From: Dysgonamonadaceae bacterium
GTDB lineage: Bacteria; Bacteroidota; Bacteroidia; Bacteroidales; Azobacteroidaceae
NCBI GenBank assembly: GCA_031260235.1
Contig: JAIRKG010000141.1
Coordinates: 1 to 19,939 of the forward strand
DNA: 19,939 nt
Direction of reading: 5' to 3'
A program made the translations under genes and the position numbers. A model generated the notes under the pieces. It made no database searches. It had not been told where the DNA came from and saw only the letters and a program-made list of their open reading frames with translations. Below, one piece after another: positions 1 to 9,106 of this stretch; within the stretch, counting starts at the first letter, position 1; each line of letters starts with the position of its first letter.

Positions 1-137
1 TCCATTGCCGGCGTTTCAATCTGTTTGAAGCCGTAGAGGCGAAATACGTTGCAGATTGTATCGAAAATATAGTTGCGTTTCGCCGTTTCTTCGGGCGAAA
101 AATCTCTTGTTCCTTTGGGGATTGAGGGTTTCTGCAT
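1..137 (-). CDS. hisS: Histidine--tRNA ligase, N-terminal fragment
   Basis: The gene starts at the ATG complementary to 135-137 and runs off the left edge, so only about 45 residues are visible. They begin [13 protein letters not shown] and continue to [12 protein letters not shown]. The PKGTRDF segment followed by the 'YGF..IETPAM' block is the class II histidyl-tRNA synthetase N-terminus, leading into motif 1. The enzyme charges tRNA-His with histidine in the cytoplasm. The gene is divergent from the DUF3098 operon. The identification is firm from these residues; the rest of the protein lies outside the window. Confidence 0.93.
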   Translation of the reverse strand, partial: MQKPSIPKGTRDFSPEETAKRNYIFDTICNVFRLYGFKQIETPAM

Positions 138-163
138 TGTTTTGTGATTATTGTAAGACAGCG

Positions 164-171
164 CAAAAGTA
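164..171 (-). promoter_or_regulatory. Possible -7 box for hisS
   Basis: On the minus strand this reads TACTTTTG, matching the Bacteroidetes -7 consensus TAnnTTTG, 26 bp upstream of the hisS start codon. No TTTG lies 19-21 bp further upstream, so only half of the promoter is supported. Confidence 0.35.
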
Positions 172-221
172 CTCAATTAATTGCAATTCTATGCACATTT
201 CGTTCTTTGGTCTGTTTCTCC

Positions 222-256
222 GGATTGCTTCACCGCTACGCGGTTCGCAATGATGC
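222..256 (-). repeat. Dispersed palindromic repeat, copy E
   Basis: On the minus strand this copy has the flanks ATTGC and GCAATCC, with a core stem ACCGC/GCGGT closed by a GTA loop. It belongs to the same family as the copies at 19428-19459, 19598-19630, 19650-19683 and 19717-19743. It lies in the hisS/DUF3098 divergent gap, 26 bp before the -33 box of the DUF3098 promoter. The core is a perfect 5-bp hairpin of different sequence from the other copies. Confidence 0.8.
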
Positions 257-282
257 GGTGAGGCTAAATCGGCGGATTAGAT

Positions 283-313
283 TTTGTAATTTAGATGTTT
301 TGTCATACCTTTG
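283..313 (+). promoter_or_regulatory. Bacteroidetes-type promoter of the DUF3098-uppP operon
   Basis: TTTG at 283-286 and TACCTTTG at 306-313 are separated by exactly 19 bp. This matches the Bacteroidetes primary sigma factor consensus (TTTG, 19-21 bp, TAnnTTTG). Transcription would start near 319-321, giving a leader of about 60 nt before the DUF3098 ATG at 382. Confidence 0.8.
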
Positions 314-381
314 TAACCGAAACGGAAGTGAATAGTGTTGTTGTCTGTTGCGTCCGCTATTTTCCCCTAATTATAAATATA

Positions 382-609
382 ATGAATAAAAAAAAATTTG
401 TTTTCGGAAAAGAAAACTTTATTATTTTAGTCGCTTCTGTCCTCGTGATTATCGTTGGATTTTGGCTGATGTCAGGCGGAAAAACCACTGAAGAAACAGG
501 GTTTGACCCGACGATTTTCAGTACGCGTCGCATTATCGTTGCGCCCACCGTTACGACGATTGGATTCGTTTTGGTCGTTTGGGCGATTTTTAAGAAGCCG
601 AAAGATTAA
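382..609 (+). CDS. DUF3098 small membrane protein
   Basis: This 75-aa protein begins MNKKKFVFGKENF. It has two hydrophobic helices, at about residues 12-30 and 50-70, joined by a loop containing FDPTIFSTRR. Length, topology and the '(F)G..N' start match the Bacteroidetes family DUF3098, whose function is unknown. The start at 382 is chosen because homologs begin with the short basic MNKKKF segment, and because the in-frame ATG at 295 lies upstream of the promoter's -7 box. In many Bacteroidetes the gene sits between ftsX and uppP (family knowledge). Here uppP follows after 53 bp, but the upstream neighbour is hisS rather than ftsX. Confidence 0.85.
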   Translation: MNKKKFVFGKENFIILVASVLVIIVGFWLMSGGKTTEETGFDPTIFSTRRIIVAPTVTTIGFVLVVWAIFKKPKD

Positions 610-662
610 TAACCCCTGCTCTTTAAAACCGCTTAAGGGTATTAAGAATCGAAAAAAAGATT

Positions 663-1460
663 ATGAACTGGTTTCAAACAATTATTATCGCTGTCGTCGA
701 AGGCTTGACCGAGTTTCTGCCTGTCTCCTCCACGGGGCACATGATTCTTGCGCAGGGATTTCTGGGCGTGAAGAGCGACGAATTTGTCAAAGCCTTTACC
801 GTCATCATCCAGTTTGGGGCGATCGTATCTGTCCTTGTTCTGTATTGGAAACGATTTTTGCAATCATGGGATTTCTACCGGAAGTTGCTGTCAGCCTTTA
901 TTCCTGCAGCTGTGATTGGTCTTTTGGCGAGCGATTGGATCGATTCCCTGCTCGAAAACGTTTGGGTGGTTTCTGTGATGTTGATTCTCGGCGGTATTTT
1001 TATGCTTTATGTAGACAAATGGTTTACGTATTCCGAACAAGACGAGCCGGAAATAACCGACGCCAAAGCGTTTAAGATAGGATTGGTGCAGTGCATTGCA
1101 ATGATTCCGGGTGTATCGCGCTCAATGGCGACAATTGTGGGCGGCATGGCGCAAAAACTCAGCAGGAAAACGGCGGCGGAATTTTCGTTCTTCCTCGCCG
1201 CGACGACAATGGCTGCCGCTTCCGGCTATAAACTCCTTAAACTGTTGCTCGAAGATGCATCGCGACAATTGTTGGTCGACAACGTTGGTGTATTGATTGT
1301 CGGAAACATCGTTGCATTCGTCGTAGCCATGGCGGCGATAAAGTTTTTCATCGGGTTTTTGACCAAATACGGCTTCAAAGCGTTTGGTTATTACCGGATT
1401 ACTGCCGGAGCGCTGATTCTGATTTTGCTTTATTGCGGTTTCCACCTCGAAGTAATTTAA
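663..1460 (+). CDS. uppP: Undecaprenyl-diphosphatase
   Basis: This 265-aa polytopic inner-membrane protein of the BacA/UppP family dephosphorylates undecaprenyl diphosphate. That recycles the lipid carrier for peptidoglycan and surface glycans, and extra copies confer bacitracin resistance (family knowledge). Both signature motifs are present: [14 protein letters not shown] at residues 13-26, with the two glutamates and the serine/histidine of the active site, and PGVSRSMAT at 149-157, with the catalytic arginine R153. Length is normal for the family. The truB start codon comes one base after the stop, so the two are probably translationally linked. The plus-strand glycosyltransferase genes in this window and murF use products of the same lipid-carrier cycle. 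Confidence 0.96.
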   Translation: MNWFQTIIIAVVEGLTEFLPVSSTGHMILAQGFLGVKSDEFVKAFTVIIQFGAIVSVLVLYWKRFLQSWDFYRKLLSAFIPAAVIGLLASDWIDSLLENVWVVSVMLILGGIFMLYVDKWFTYSEQDEPEITDAKAFKIGLVQCIAMIPGVSRSMATIVGGMAQKLSRKTAAEFSFFLAATTMAAASGYKLLKLLLEDASRQLLVDNVGVLIVGNIVAFVVAMAAIKFFIGFLTKYGFKAFGYYRITAGALILILLYCGFHLEVI

Positions 1461-1461
1461 C

Positions 1462-2139
1462 ATGAATTTTCAGGAAGGAGAGATTTTATATTTCGATAAA
1501 CCGCTTCACTGGACTTCTTTTGACCTGATCAATAAAATAAGATACGAAATTTCTCGTTACTTAAAAGTAAAGAAGATTAAAGTCGGACATGCGGGAACAT
1601 TAGACCCTTTGGCAACCGGCGTAATGATTGTTTGCACCGGAAAAACCACGAAGAAAATCAACGAACTTCAATATCTTACGAAAGAATATATTGCCACAAT
1701 GCAATTAGGAGCTACTACGCCGTCGTTTGATTTGGAAACGGAAATAGACGCTGTTTATGAAACAGTCCACATTACCCGGGAAGTCGTAGAAACCGCGTTA
1801 CAACAATTTACCGGCAGTATAGAACAAATTCCTCCTGTTTATTCGGCAGTTAAAGTGCAGGGAAACAAGGCTTACGATTTGGCAAGAAAGGGAATAGCGG
1901 TAGAATTGAAGCCCAAATTGATAGTGATTGATGAAATCGAACTTTTATCTTTCCGTCCGGACGAAATCACAGTGCGGATTGTTTGCAGCAAAGGAACTTA
2001 CATCAGGGCATTGGCGAGAGATGTCGGCGCTGCGTTACATTCCGGCGCTCACCTGACAGGGTTGCAGCGCACAAGAATAGGCGATATTACATTAGATAAG
2101 TGCATGACAATTGATGATTTTAAAAAACATTATTTATAA
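1462..2139 (+). CDS. truB: tRNA pseudouridine(55) synthase TruB
   Basis: TruB converts U55 of the tRNA T-loop to pseudouridine. The catalytic motif [13 protein letters not shown] is at residues 43-54, with the nucleophile D48. [13 protein letters not shown] (about 176-188) is the second conserved TruB block. At 225 aa it is much shorter than the roughly 310-aa E. coli enzyme because it lacks the C-terminal PUA-like domain, which is usual in Bacteroidetes. The start lies one base after uppP, and queA follows 11 bp after the stop, so it is inside the operon. Confidence 0.96.
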   Translation: MNFQEGEILYFDKPLHWTSFDLINKIRYEISRYLKVKKIKVGHAGTLDPLATGVMIVCTGKTTKKINELQYLTKEYIATMQLGATTPSFDLETEIDAVYETVHITREVVETALQQFTGSIEQIPPVYSAVKVQGNKAYDLARKGIAVELKPKLIVIDEIELLSFRPDEITVRIVCSKGTYIRALARDVGAALHSGAHLTGLQRTRIGDITLDKCMTIDDFKKHYL

Positions 2140-2150
2140 CGCAGATATGT

Positions 2151-3200
2151 ATGAGACTTTCAAAATTCAAATTCAACCTGCCGGATGAATTAATCGGTTT
2201 ACATCCCGCAAAAAATAGGGACGAATCGCGGTTAATGATCGTCCATCCGAAAACAAAAAAAATTGAACACAAAACATTCAAGGACATCCTTAATATCTTT
2301 GGAGACAACGACGTATTGGTTTTCAACGATACGATGGTCTTCCCCGCTCGCCTGCGCGGAAGCAAAGAAAAAACAGGTGCGAAGATAGAAGTTTTTTTGC
2401 TTCGCGAATTGAATCCCGGACTCAATCTTTGGGACGCTCTGGTTGATCCCGCCCGGAAAATCCGTATCGGCAATAAACTCTATTTCGGCGAAGAAGAATC
2501 AATGGTTGCCGAAGTTATCGACAATACAACGTCCAGAGGCCGCACCCTGCGTTTTCTGTACGACGGGTCGTACGACGAATTTAAACGGGCGCTGTATGCT
2601 TTGGGTGAAATGCCCATCCCGAGCTACATCAACCGGAAAGTGGAGCCGGAAGATACGGAGCGTTATCAAACCATTTTTGCGAAAAACGAAGGCGCTGTGA
2701 CTGCCCCCTCGTCCGGCTTGCATTTCAGCCGCGAACTGATGAAACGACTGGAAATTAAAAGTTGCAACCTTACTTATATTACCGTACATTCCGGTTTGGG
2801 CGCTTTCCGGGAAATTGAAGTGGAAGACTTGACGAAGCATAAAATGGATTCCGAAGAGATGAAGATCAGCAAAGAAACTGTGAAAATAGTCAATCAGGCG
2901 AAAGATAACCATAGACACATTTGCGCCGTTGGGTCTTCGGTTTTGCGTGCTCTCGAAAGCACGGTAACGACGCAGGGATATTTAAAAGAGTATTCCGGAT
3001 GGACGAACAAATTCATTTTTCCGCCTTACGATTTTTCCATAGCCACCTGTTTAATCACTAATTTCCACATGCCGTATTCAACTATGCTGATGCAGGTGGC
3101 CGCTTTCGGCGGATACGATTTTATCATGCACACATACAAAATAGCCATTGAAGAAGGTTACAAATTTGGGGCATACGGCGACGCCATGTTAATTATATGA
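2151..3200 (+). CDS. queA: S-adenosylmethionine:tRNA ribosyltransferase-isomerase
   Basis: QueA transfers and rearranges the ribosyl part of S-adenosylmethionine onto 7-aminomethyl-7-deazaguanine in tRNA, forming epoxyqueuosine. Diagnostic segments are the N-terminal [10 protein letters not shown] (residues 10-19), [14 protein letters not shown] (57-70), the [11 protein letters not shown] block near residue 180 and [12 protein letters not shown] near 302-313. The 349-aa length is full for the family. The last four bases overlap the folK start (ATGA), indicating translational coupling. With truB this makes a tRNA-modification pair within the envelope/folate operon. Confidence 0.96.
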   Translation: MRLSKFKFNLPDELIGLHPAKNRDESRLMIVHPKTKKIEHKTFKDILNIFGDNDVLVFNDTMVFPARLRGSKEKTGAKIEVFLLRELNPGLNLWDALVDPARKIRIGNKLYFGEEESMVAEVIDNTTSRGRTLRFLYDGSYDEFKRALYALGEMPIPSYINRKVEPEDTERYQTIFAKNEGAVTAPSSGLHFSRELMKRLEIKSCNLTYITVHSGLGAFREIEVEDLTKHKMDSEEMKISKETVKIVNQAKDNHRHICAVGSSVLRALESTVTTQGYLKEYSGWTNKFIFPPYDFSIATCLITNFHMPYSTMLMQVAAFGGYDFIMHTYKIAIEEGYKFGAYGDAMLII

Positions 3201-3667
3201 CCGCATATTTGGCTTTGGGCGCAAACTTGGGCGACAGGCATGTTAATTTACAGAAAGCCCTCCTGTTAATAGCTGATAAGATAGGACACTTTTTGGCTAT
3301 TTCTTCCATATATGAAACCGAACCTTGGGGCTTCGAGTCCGAAAATAAATTCCTGAATCAAGTTGTTGCCGTTGAAACAAACCTTGCTCCAATCGAAATT
3401 TTAAGATATACGCAAGCCATCGAGCGGCAAATCGGCCGCAAGGAAAAAACCGGCCATACTTACCGCGACCGTTTAATAGATATTGATATAATCCTTTGCG
3501 AAAATATAATATTGAATACCCCTGAACTACAACTTCCCCACCCACTTTTTCATAAACGGCAGTTTGTTTTGGAGCCTTTGAATGAGATTGCGGCAAAAGT
3601 GATACATCCTGTTTTGGGAAAGACTGTGGCGCAACTTTTAGAGGAAACGGTACATGGTGAACGGTGA
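3197..3667 (+). CDS. folK: 2-amino-4-hydroxy-6-hydroxymethyldihydropteridine pyrophosphokinase
   Basis: FolK (HPPK) transfers pyrophosphate from ATP to 6-hydroxymethyl-dihydropterin, the step before dihydropteroate synthase in folate synthesis. The protein has 156 aa, standard for a stand-alone HPPK. Family signatures are ALGANLGDR (6-14), YETEPWG (39-45), the magnesium-binding [10 protein letters not shown] segment (90-99, with D95 and D97), and [15 protein letters not shown] (114-128). Its ATG overlaps the queA stop codon. It is the last gene of the plus-strand operon and is convergent with the DUF3256 gene. The final residues (VHGER) are encoded by a tandem direct repeat at 3656-3669. Confidence 0.95.
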   Translation: MTAYLALGANLGDRHVNLQKALLLIADKIGHFLAISSIYETEPWGFESENKFLNQVVAVETNLAPIEILRYTQAIERQIGRKEKTGHTYRDRLIDIDIILCENIILNTPELQLPHPLFHKRQFVLEPLNEIAAKVIHPVLGKTVAQLLEETVHGER

Positions 3668-3704
3668 ACAGGACCGCGTACTTGTCGTGTCCCGTTTACT
3701 GTAC
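3650..3704. terminator. Imperfect inverted repeat between convergent folK and DUF3256 genes
   Basis: GTACA (3650-3654) pairs with TGTAC (3700-3704). GTGAAC pairs with GTTTAC through one G-U wobble, and GGAC (3671-3674) pairs with GTCC (3689-3692). A 7-bp tandem repeat GGTGAAC (3656-3662 and 3663-3669) carries the folK stop codon. The position between convergent genes suits a bidirectional terminator, but the stem is interrupted and no T-run follows directly, so support is weak. Confidence 0.3.
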
Positions 3705-4367
3705 GTATGGTTGAAAAAACCGAACCAAATCCCACTTAAAAACGACGGGTATTTCCATCAAGTATGGAGACGCCTTTTCCCTGTCTCCGGTGCTTAAATA
3801 TTGTGGGGTGTTGTAATATTGCAGCAACTCTTGGCTGTCGGGGTCGTATCGGAATTGCATCAGCGAAATATCTAAAGGAATAAGGGCGTTCTGCGCGGTT
3901 TGTTCGCAGGTGTCAACGTCAGGTTTGATGAATTGCGCTTTTTCCGCAAGCGTAATGAACACGCTACTGTTTAATTTCCTCCAATTGACGGTGTAAAATT
4001 CCGGATAACTGTCGCAAATCGGAGCGCAAACAGTGTGGATAAGGCAAACAACTTTTGAATCGTTTATCATGGGCAAAACAATGATTTCCATACTGCTTTC
4101 GCCTTCCTTGATATGCAAATAATCGTCGGTCATGCGGGTGAGAAAACAGGAATCGCCCAACTGGTTTTCGACTGCGGCAAGCAATCCGCTTTTATACCGT
4201 TCGACAAGTTCCAGGCGGTCGGGTTCAGTCAATGTCAGCGAAAGAGACTCCGGCATGGAAAGGAATAGATTTTCAGCTGGCTGTGCCGGTAAACAAACAG
4301 ACAAAAATAGTACGCAAAAGTGCAAAAGCACGAAATGTTTTTTATTTACATGATATGATTGGATCAT
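3696..4367 (-). CDS. DUF3256 family exported protein
   Basis: This 223-aa protein has an N-terminal signal peptide: a basic start (MIQSYHVNKKHF), a hydrophobic stretch LLHFCVLFLSVCLPA, and probable cleavage near residues 28-31. The mature part begins AENLFLSMPESLSLTLTEPDRLELVERY. The 'F..MP.S..p.Lt...R..L.D/ERY' pattern matches DUF3256, a Bacteroidales family of unknown function, and length agrees. It is expected in the periplasm or on the outer membrane; the C at residue 25 is not in a good lipobox. It lies 19 bp downstream of the oxidoreductase gene and is the last gene of the minus-strand run. The family assignment is from memory of the pattern. Confidence 0.75.
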   Translation of the reverse strand: MIQSYHVNKKHFVLLHFCVLFLSVCLPAQPAENLFLSMPESLSLTLTEPDRLELVERYKSGLLAAVENQLGDSCFLTRMTDDYLHIKEGESSMEIIVLPMINDSKVVCLIHTVCAPICDSYPEFYTVNWRKLNSSVFITLAEKAQFIKPDVDTCEQTAQNALIPLDISLMQFRYDPDSQELLQYYNTPQYLSTGDREKASPYLMEIPVVFKWDLVRFFQPYVQ

Positions 4368-4386
4368 TTTATTTGTTACTAAAATT

Positions 4387-5394
4387 TTATTTGTGTAATT
4401 CGTAGCCTGTCATTATGCGTTCAATAATATCCACAACTTTGTATCCGTCACGAGCATTGGTCGTGATTTCCACGCCGGTATTTTTCAGCACATCAACAAT
4501 GTTTTGGATAACATAGTGATGGTTTTGCGCCGATCCGGTGTAAGCGCCGTAATCATTGCCCGGATTAGTCGGCGGAAGTGTCGGCATTTCGTAATCTTTT
4601 ATGTGGCAATATTCTACTTCGTTCATGTATTGCCCGCCGATTTTAACTGTTCCGTTCTCGGCGACGACCGTTACCGAACTTTCAAAGTTTTTACCATAAA
4701 CGGAAGTGGAAAAATTGAGGATGCCTACCCCGCCATTGATAAATTCAAAGGTAACAATTCCAGAATCTTCAAAATCAGTTAAATGCAGGTGATTGAAATC
4801 GAAAAATCGGGAACGGACGCTGCAGATATCGCCAAACAGCCAGTACATTAAGTCAATGAAATGTGAAAATTGAGTAAACAGCGTCCCGCCGTCCAGCGTT
4901 TTGTCGCCATGCCAGGGGCTACGACTGTAATACCGTTCGTCGCGATTCCAGTAGCAATTGATTTGCACCAAAAATATTTTCCCCAGTTTGCCGGAATCCA
5001 CCATGTTTTTAATCCAAACCGAAGGCGGGGAATAGCGGTTTTGCATCACGCAGAAGACTTTTCTTTGGTATTGTCCGGCAGTGGACAGGATAAGCCCCGC
5101 TTCTTCCGTATTCAAAGCCATCGGTTTTTCGATAACAACGTGGTAGCCGGCCTGTAGCCCGCGGATAGCCATTGGAGCGTGTAATCCGTTTGGTGTGCAA
5201 ATGTTTAATACGTCAAATGCGACACCTGATTGCAACAAGTCGTCCAATGATGAAAAGTAAGGCGCATTGCCGGAAGAAACGGACAAAATATCACATACGG
5301 CTGCCAATTCCGCTTCCGGATTCCGGTCTATCATTTCAATATGCCGCTTGCCGATGTGACCGCAACCGACAACTGCAAACCTGATTTTTTCCAT
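4387..5394 (-). CDS. Gfo/Idh/MocA family NAD(P)-dependent sugar oxidoreductase (WlbA/WbpB-like)
   Basis: The 335-aa protein has an N-terminal Rossmann fold with VVGCGHIGKRH (residues 8-18), the ICTPNGLHAPMA strand (65-76) and the conserved EKPMAL (89-94), whose K90 is the usual catalytic or substrate-orienting lysine. The C-terminal alpha/beta domain has LDGGTLFTQFSHFIDL (167-182), containing the active-site histidine H178. The NRDERYYSRSPWHG segment (150-163) before LDGGTL resembles the WlbA/WbpB branch. That branch oxidises C3 of UDP-GlcNAc-uronate during 2,3-diamino-sugar synthesis (family knowledge). The true substrate cannot be read from sequence, and no partner aminotransferase or acetyltransferase is in the window. 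The gene lies 26 bp after hisA, in the same direction. Confidence 0.85.
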   Translation of the reverse strand: MEKIRFAVVGCGHIGKRHIEMIDRNPEAELAAVCDILSVSSGNAPYFSSLDDLLQSGVAFDVLNICTPNGLHAPMAIRGLQAGYHVVIEKPMALNTEEAGLILSTAGQYQRKVFCVMQNRYSPPSVWIKNMVDSGKLGKIFLVQINCYWNRDERYYSRSPWHGDKTLDGGTLFTQFSHFIDLMYWLFGDICSVRSRFFDFNHLHLTDFEDSGIVTFEFINGGVGILNFSTSVYGKNFESSVTVVAENGTVKIGGQYMNEVEYCHIKDYEMPTLPPTNPGNDYGAYTGSAQNHHYVIQNIVDVLKNTGVEITTNARDGYKVVDIIERIMTGYELHK

Positions 5395-5420
5395 TTAACG
5401 ATTTGAAATAAAAATAGAAA

Positions 5421-6176
5421 TCATCTCAATGTGTGTTTAATTTCTGCAGTAGAATTATCAACAATGTCCGCCAAATCTTTCAATCTGATTTTCCCTTCGT
5501 AAATGGCTTTCCCAATAATAACTCCCTGTATATGCGCTTCTTCCAAATGCTCAATATCTTCGATGCAACTGATTCCACCGCTTGCAATCAAATAATTGCA
5601 TGGGTCTGCTTCTTTGATTTCCCTGTAAAGGTCAATGTTGGGACCGGTCAACATTCCGTCGCGGCTGACATCCGTACAAATCACTTTATAAATGCTTTGC
5701 TGCCGCCATGTTTCGATAAAAGGAATCATATCTTCGTTTGTTGTTTCCGTCCAACCTGCAACGGCTATTTTTTTGTTTTTACAGTCGGCGCCCAAGATAA
5801 TGTGTTCCGCTCCGAATTTGTCAATCCAGCGCTGAAAGATTTCCGGATTCTTCACGGCAATGCTTCCGCCGGTAACCATCTCTGCCCCATTGTCGAAAGC
5901 GATGTCCAAATCGGAATCGGATTTTAGTCCGCCACCGAAATCTATTATTAATGAAGTTCGGGATGCTATCTTTGCTAAAACGTGGTAATTGATAATCCGG
6001 TTGGCTTTTGCCCCGTCCAAATCTACTAAGTGAAGTCGGTTAATGCCGTGGTCTTCAAACATTTTGGCTACTTCGAGCGGGTCTTCGTTATAGACTTTTT
6101 TTTGTTCGTAGTTTCCTTGAGAAAGTCTTACGGCTTTTCCTTCAATAATGTCGATAGCGGGAATAATTTCTATCAT
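5421..6176 (-). CDS. hisA: ProFAR isomerase HisA
   Basis: HisA opens and isomerises the ribose of ProFAR to PRFAR (Amadori rearrangement) in histidine synthesis. The 251-aa (beta/alpha)8 barrel has both catalytic aspartates, D9 in [15 protein letters not shown] and D131 in ILGADCKN. It also has the phosphate-binding glycines FGGGL (80-84) and ASGGI (198-202), and [13 protein letters not shown] (168-180). TDVSRDGM and the two half-barrel phosphate sites separate it from HisF. Its start overlaps the stop of the DUF4870 gene by four bases (ATGA). Its product feeds HisF-HisH; hisH is in this run but hisF is not in the window. Confidence 0.96.
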   Translation of the reverse strand: MIEIIPAIDIIEGKAVRLSQGNYEQKKVYNEDPLEVAKMFEDHGINRLHLVDLDGAKANRIINYHVLAKIASRTSLIIDFGGGLKSDSDLDIAFDNGAEMVTGGSIAVKNPEIFQRWIDKFGAEHIILGADCKNKKIAVAGWTETTNEDMIPFIETWRQQSIYKVICTDVSRDGMLTGPNIDLYREIKEADPCNYLIASGGISCIEDIEHLEEAHIQGVIIGKAIYEGKIRLKDLADIVDNSTAEIKHTLR

Positions 6177-6640
6177 CTTATGAAACGGATAGTCATCGGA
6201 TAGATATAGTCGTCGCCGTTATTGGCTTTTATCGCGGCGATAACGGCGCATGCAATCTGTAAAACAGCAATGAGTCCAAGTAAAAAGAATCCGACAAAAA
6301 TTATGCACAACACGACTGATATTGCCGCATATATTACCATTGACACGATGAAATTGATGATTTCCTTGCCGGAGGCATTGACTTTTGCACTTTTATTTTT
6401 ATTAAGTATCCACAAAATCAAGGGCGTAAGGAATCCCAAACCGGGTAAAATGTATCCTCCTAATTGGGAAATGTGCATCAATGCGAGGTATGAGTTTTCG
6501 GTCATTCCAAAAAGTGGAGAGCCATAAGATGGATTTTCTGTTTTATTGAATATTTTTTCTTTTTCGCGTTGATATTCTTCTTCGGTAATCGAACCGTTTT
6601 TCCTGAGTTCGTCTAATGTTTTTAAATCTTCGTAATTCAT
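6173..6640 (-). CDS. SHOCT-DUF4870 membrane protein
   Basis: This 155-aa protein has an N-terminal SHOCT motif at about residues 4-31 ([20 protein letters not shown]), a short oligomerisation module. A polar linker with TENPSYG follows, then a DUF4870-type membrane region. The [18 protein letters not shown] segment (50-67) opens the first helix (about 62-80), and a long hydrophobic stretch (about 93-137) holds one or two more helices, ending with a conserved-looking [10 protein letters not shown]. Function is unknown. The gene sits between hisH (8-bp gap) and hisA (4-bp overlap), so it is cotranscribed with histidine genes without an obvious metabolic link. Assignment to the two domain families is from pattern recognition. 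Confidence 0.82.
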   Translation of the reverse strand: MNYEDLKTLDELRKNGSITEEEYQREKEKIFNKTENPSYGSPLFGMTENSYLALMHISQLGGYILPGLGFLTPLILWILNKNKSAKVNASGKEIINFIVSMVIYAAISVVLCIIFVGFFLLGLIAVLQIACAVIAAIKANNGDDYIYPMTIRFIR

Positions 6641-6648
6641 ATAGATAT

Positions 6649-7239
6649 TTAAAGTTGTAAAAAATTACACAATATTTTTTCACCTGTCGTGCCGCTTTTT
6701 TCCGGATGAAACTGGGTTGCGTAAAAATTATCCTTGTGTAGCGAGGCGCTGAATTTTTGGATATAATCTGTTGCGGCAACGGTATATTTGTTTTCCGGAA
6801 CATAATAACTATGCACAAAATATACAAAATTTCCGTCGGAAAGTCCTTGATATAAATCGCTTTTCAAGTTTGAGAGGTTATTCCAGCCGATGTGCGGAAC
6901 TTTGTCTTCCTGTTTACGGGGCTGGAATTTAAGAACAGGGACATCGAAAATACCCAGACAGGCGGTATTTCCTTCTTCCGAAAACCGACATAACAATTGC
7001 ATCCCGATACAGATTCCCAATACAGGCTGTTTTAATCCTTTAATCAATTCGTCTAAGCGATGTTCTTTGAGGTATTGTATTGTCGTACCCGCTTCCCCCT
7101 GCCCGGGGAAGATGATTTTGTCGGCTTTTTGCAATGTTTCTTTGTCGGCGGTTATGATGGGTTCGATCCCCAGTCGTTTCAGTGCGTAATCAACCGAATA
7201 GATATTACCTGCATTGTATTTTATAATAGCAACGTTCAT
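6649..7239 (-). CDS. hisH: Imidazole glycerol phosphate synthase, glutamine amidotransferase subunit
   Basis: HisH hydrolyses glutamine and passes ammonia to HisF, which makes imidazole glycerol phosphate and AICAR. The 196-aa class I amidotransferase has the nucleophile C77 in LGICIGMQLL and the partner residues H178 and E180 in ATQFHPEKSG. FPGQGEAG (44-51) forms the oxyanion side, and PHIGWN (115-120) is the HisH signature. Length is normal. The start codon lies two bases after the rny stop codon. HisH is inactive without HisF, so a hisF gene is expected elsewhere in the genome. Confidence 0.96.
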   Translation of the reverse strand: MNVAIIKYNAGNIYSVDYALKRLGIEPIITADKETLQKADKIIFPGQGEAGTTIQYLKEHRLDELIKGLKQPVLGICIGMQLLCRFSEEGNTACLGIFDVPVLKFQPRKQEDKVPHIGWNNLSNLKSDLYQGLSDGNFVYFVHSYYVPENKYTVAATDYIQKFSASLHKDNFYATQFHPEKSGTTGEKILCNFLQL

Positions 7240-7241
7240 TA

Positions 7242-8783
7242 TTATTTTGCGAATGCAACTGCTCTTGTTTCGCGGATTACCGTGATTTTTACCTGCCCGG
7301 GATAAGTCATTTCATCCTGAATTTTCTTGGCGAGTTCATTGGAGAGGTTTTCCGTTTCGAGATCGGAGATTTGGTCTGCGCCGACGATAACGCGCAGTTC
7401 GCGTCCGGCTTGTATGGCGTATGTTTTTACGACGCCGGGATAGGCTAAAGCCAGATGTTCCAAATCGTTCAATCGTTTGATGTAGGCTTCGACGATTTCG
7501 CGCCGTGCACCCGGCCTTGCGCCGGAAATGGCGTCGCATACCTGAACGATAGGCGCCAGGAGGCTTGTCATTTCCGTTTCGTCGTGGTGGGCGCCAATTG
7601 CGTTGACGATGTCGGGTTTTTCCTTGTATTTTTCGGCAAGTTGCATGCCGAGTATGGCGTGGGGAAGTTCCGGTTTGTTGTCGGGCACTTTCCCGATGTC
7701 GTGCAGCAAGCCTGCTCTCCGCGCCTTTTTAGGATCAAGTCCTAATTCGGCAGCCATAACAGCGCAGAGGTTGGCTGTTTCGCGGGAGTGTTGCAAAAGA
7801 TTTTGACCGTAGGAAGAGCGGTATTTCATTCGTCCGATCATGCGAATTAATTCAGGGTGTAAGCCATGTACGCTCAGGTCGATAGTAGTCCGTTTGCCGG
7901 TTTCGATTATTTCTTCCTCCACCTGTTTGCGTACTTTATTAACAGCTTCTTCGATGCGCGCAGGATGGAAGCGTCCGTCCTGTACTAACTGGTGCAGGGC
8001 AAGTCGTGCAATTTCACGCCTTATCGGGTCGAATCCCGAAAGGACAATGGCTTCGGGGGTGTCGTCCACAATGACTTCGATGCCTGTAGCAGCTTCCAGC
8101 GCACGGATATTTCGTCCTTCGCGTCCGATAATCCGTCCTTTGATTTCGTCGGAATCAATGTGAAAGACGGTTACTGCGTTTTCGACAGCTGTTTCCGTGG
8201 CGATTCGCTGAATAGTTTGGATAACGATCCGTTTAGCTTCTTTGTTGGCGATCATTTTGGCCTCTTCCGTCATGTCGTTGATGTAAGCGGCAGCGGCGGT
8301 TTGCGCTTCATCTTTGAGAGATTGCACCAGACGTTCTTTGGCTTCGTCGGCTGACAGTCCGGAAATGATTTCCAAACGTTCGATTTCCATTTTATGGACG
8401 TTGTCTATTTCCTGTTTTTTCTTTTCGATTATTTTTCGCTGGGATTCCATGTTTTCGCGGATTGCGTCAATTTCTACTCTGCGTTTGTGCAGGTCTTCCT
8501 GCCGCTGGTTCAGAGCCATTTCGCGTTGTTTCAACCGTGCTTCCTGCGATTGTATTTTAGCGTTCCGTGCATTGACTTGCTTTTCCAGCTCGGCTTTCAT
8601 GTAGATGAATTTTTCTTTTACCTCCAGCAGTTTATCCTTTTTTATTGTTTCCGCCGCTTTTTGGGCGTCTTCAATAATTTGTTTGGATTCGGAATTAAAA
8701 TGACGTTTTTTACCGGGCAGTAGCCATGTAACAACGCCTCCTGAGATTAGGCATATAACGCCTGTAATTATTAGTCCTATCAT
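7242..8783 (-). CDS. rny: Ribonuclease Y
   Basis: RNase Y is a membrane-anchored endoribonuclease that starts mRNA decay. The 513-aa protein has the full family layout: an N-terminal membrane helix (about 2-22), a long charged coiled coil (about 35-160), a KH domain with [15 protein letters not shown] (216-230), and an HD domain with [10 protein letters not shown] (359-368) and QHSRET (331-336) carrying the metal-binding histidines and aspartate. AHHDETE (398-404) is a third HD-domain motif. The start overlaps the zapA stop codon (ATGA). The coiled-coil/zapA/rny order is common in Bacteroidetes; two to four further genes in tight spacing after rny are less so. Confidence 0.97.
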   Translation of the reverse strand: MIGLIITGVICLISGGVVTWLLPGKKRHFNSESKQIIEDAQKAAETIKKDKLLEVKEKFIYMKAELEKQVNARNAKIQSQEARLKQREMALNQRQEDLHKRRVEIDAIRENMESQRKIIEKKKQEIDNVHKMEIERLEIISGLSADEAKERLVQSLKDEAQTAAAAYINDMTEEAKMIANKEAKRIVIQTIQRIATETAVENAVTVFHIDSDEIKGRIIGREGRNIRALEAATGIEVIVDDTPEAIVLSGFDPIRREIARLALHQLVQDGRFHPARIEEAVNKVRKQVEEEIIETGKRTTIDLSVHGLHPELIRMIGRMKYRSSYGQNLLQHSRETANLCAVMAAELGLDPKKARRAGLLHDIGKVPDNKPELPHAILGMQLAEKYKEKPDIVNAIGAHHDETEMTSLLAPIVQVCDAISGARPGARREIVEAYIKRLNDLEHLALAYPGVVKTYAIQAGRELRVIVGADQISDLETENLSNELAKKIQDEMTYPGQVKITVIRETRAVAFAK

Positions 8784-9106
8784 AATTTATTTAATTTATT
8801 TTTGAGATATTCTTCCAATTCTTTGTCTAATGCTTCTATTTTGTCGAAGACGGGAGAGATGTCTTTTTGCTGTTTGTTCCGCATGTTTTCGGCTGAAATG
8901 TCAATGGCTGCCATTGACAATAGATCTTTCAATCCAAGTTTGGCAGCGGGGAATGTGGAACTGTATTTGATGATTTTTTCATTAATGGTTGTCGCTGCCT
9001 TGCGATATATGCCTTCGTCTGTTCTTTTACAGGTTAACGGGTAGTGTTTTTCCGCAACGTACAATTGTATTTTGAAGTATTCATCTGCCATTTGATATTT
9101 ATTCAT
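8780..9106 (-). CDS. zapA: Cell division protein ZapA
   Basis: ZapA is a small cytoplasmic protein that bundles FtsZ filaments at the division ring. This 108-aa protein has the N-terminal globular domain ([29 protein letters not shown], about 10-38) with the family pattern of a beta hairpin, 'YPL.c..d.E..yr.Aa' and a helix. A C-terminal helix follows (about 75-105, [17 protein letters not shown]), suited to coiled-coil dimerisation. ATG 9106 overlaps the previous gene by eight bases. An internal ATG at codon 6 (MADEYFKI) is an equally plausible start by homology. The neighbouring coiled-coil gene and rny support the call. Confidence 0.85.
   Translation of the reverse strand: MNKYQMADEYFKIQLYVAEKHYPLTCKRTDEGIYRKAATTINEKIIKYSSTFPAAKLGLKDLLSMAAIDISAENMRNKQQKDISPVFDKIEALDKELEEYLKNKLNKL

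Noticed and set aside
503..1075. 190-aa open frame overlapping DUF3098 and uppP
   Set aside because: It is out of frame with two well-supported genes, arginine/cysteine-rich and without recognisable motifs.
7455..8723. Several plus-strand open frames of 67-120 aa opposite rny
   Set aside because: They are antisense shadows of a fully conserved RNase Y gene, with biased composition and no homology visible.
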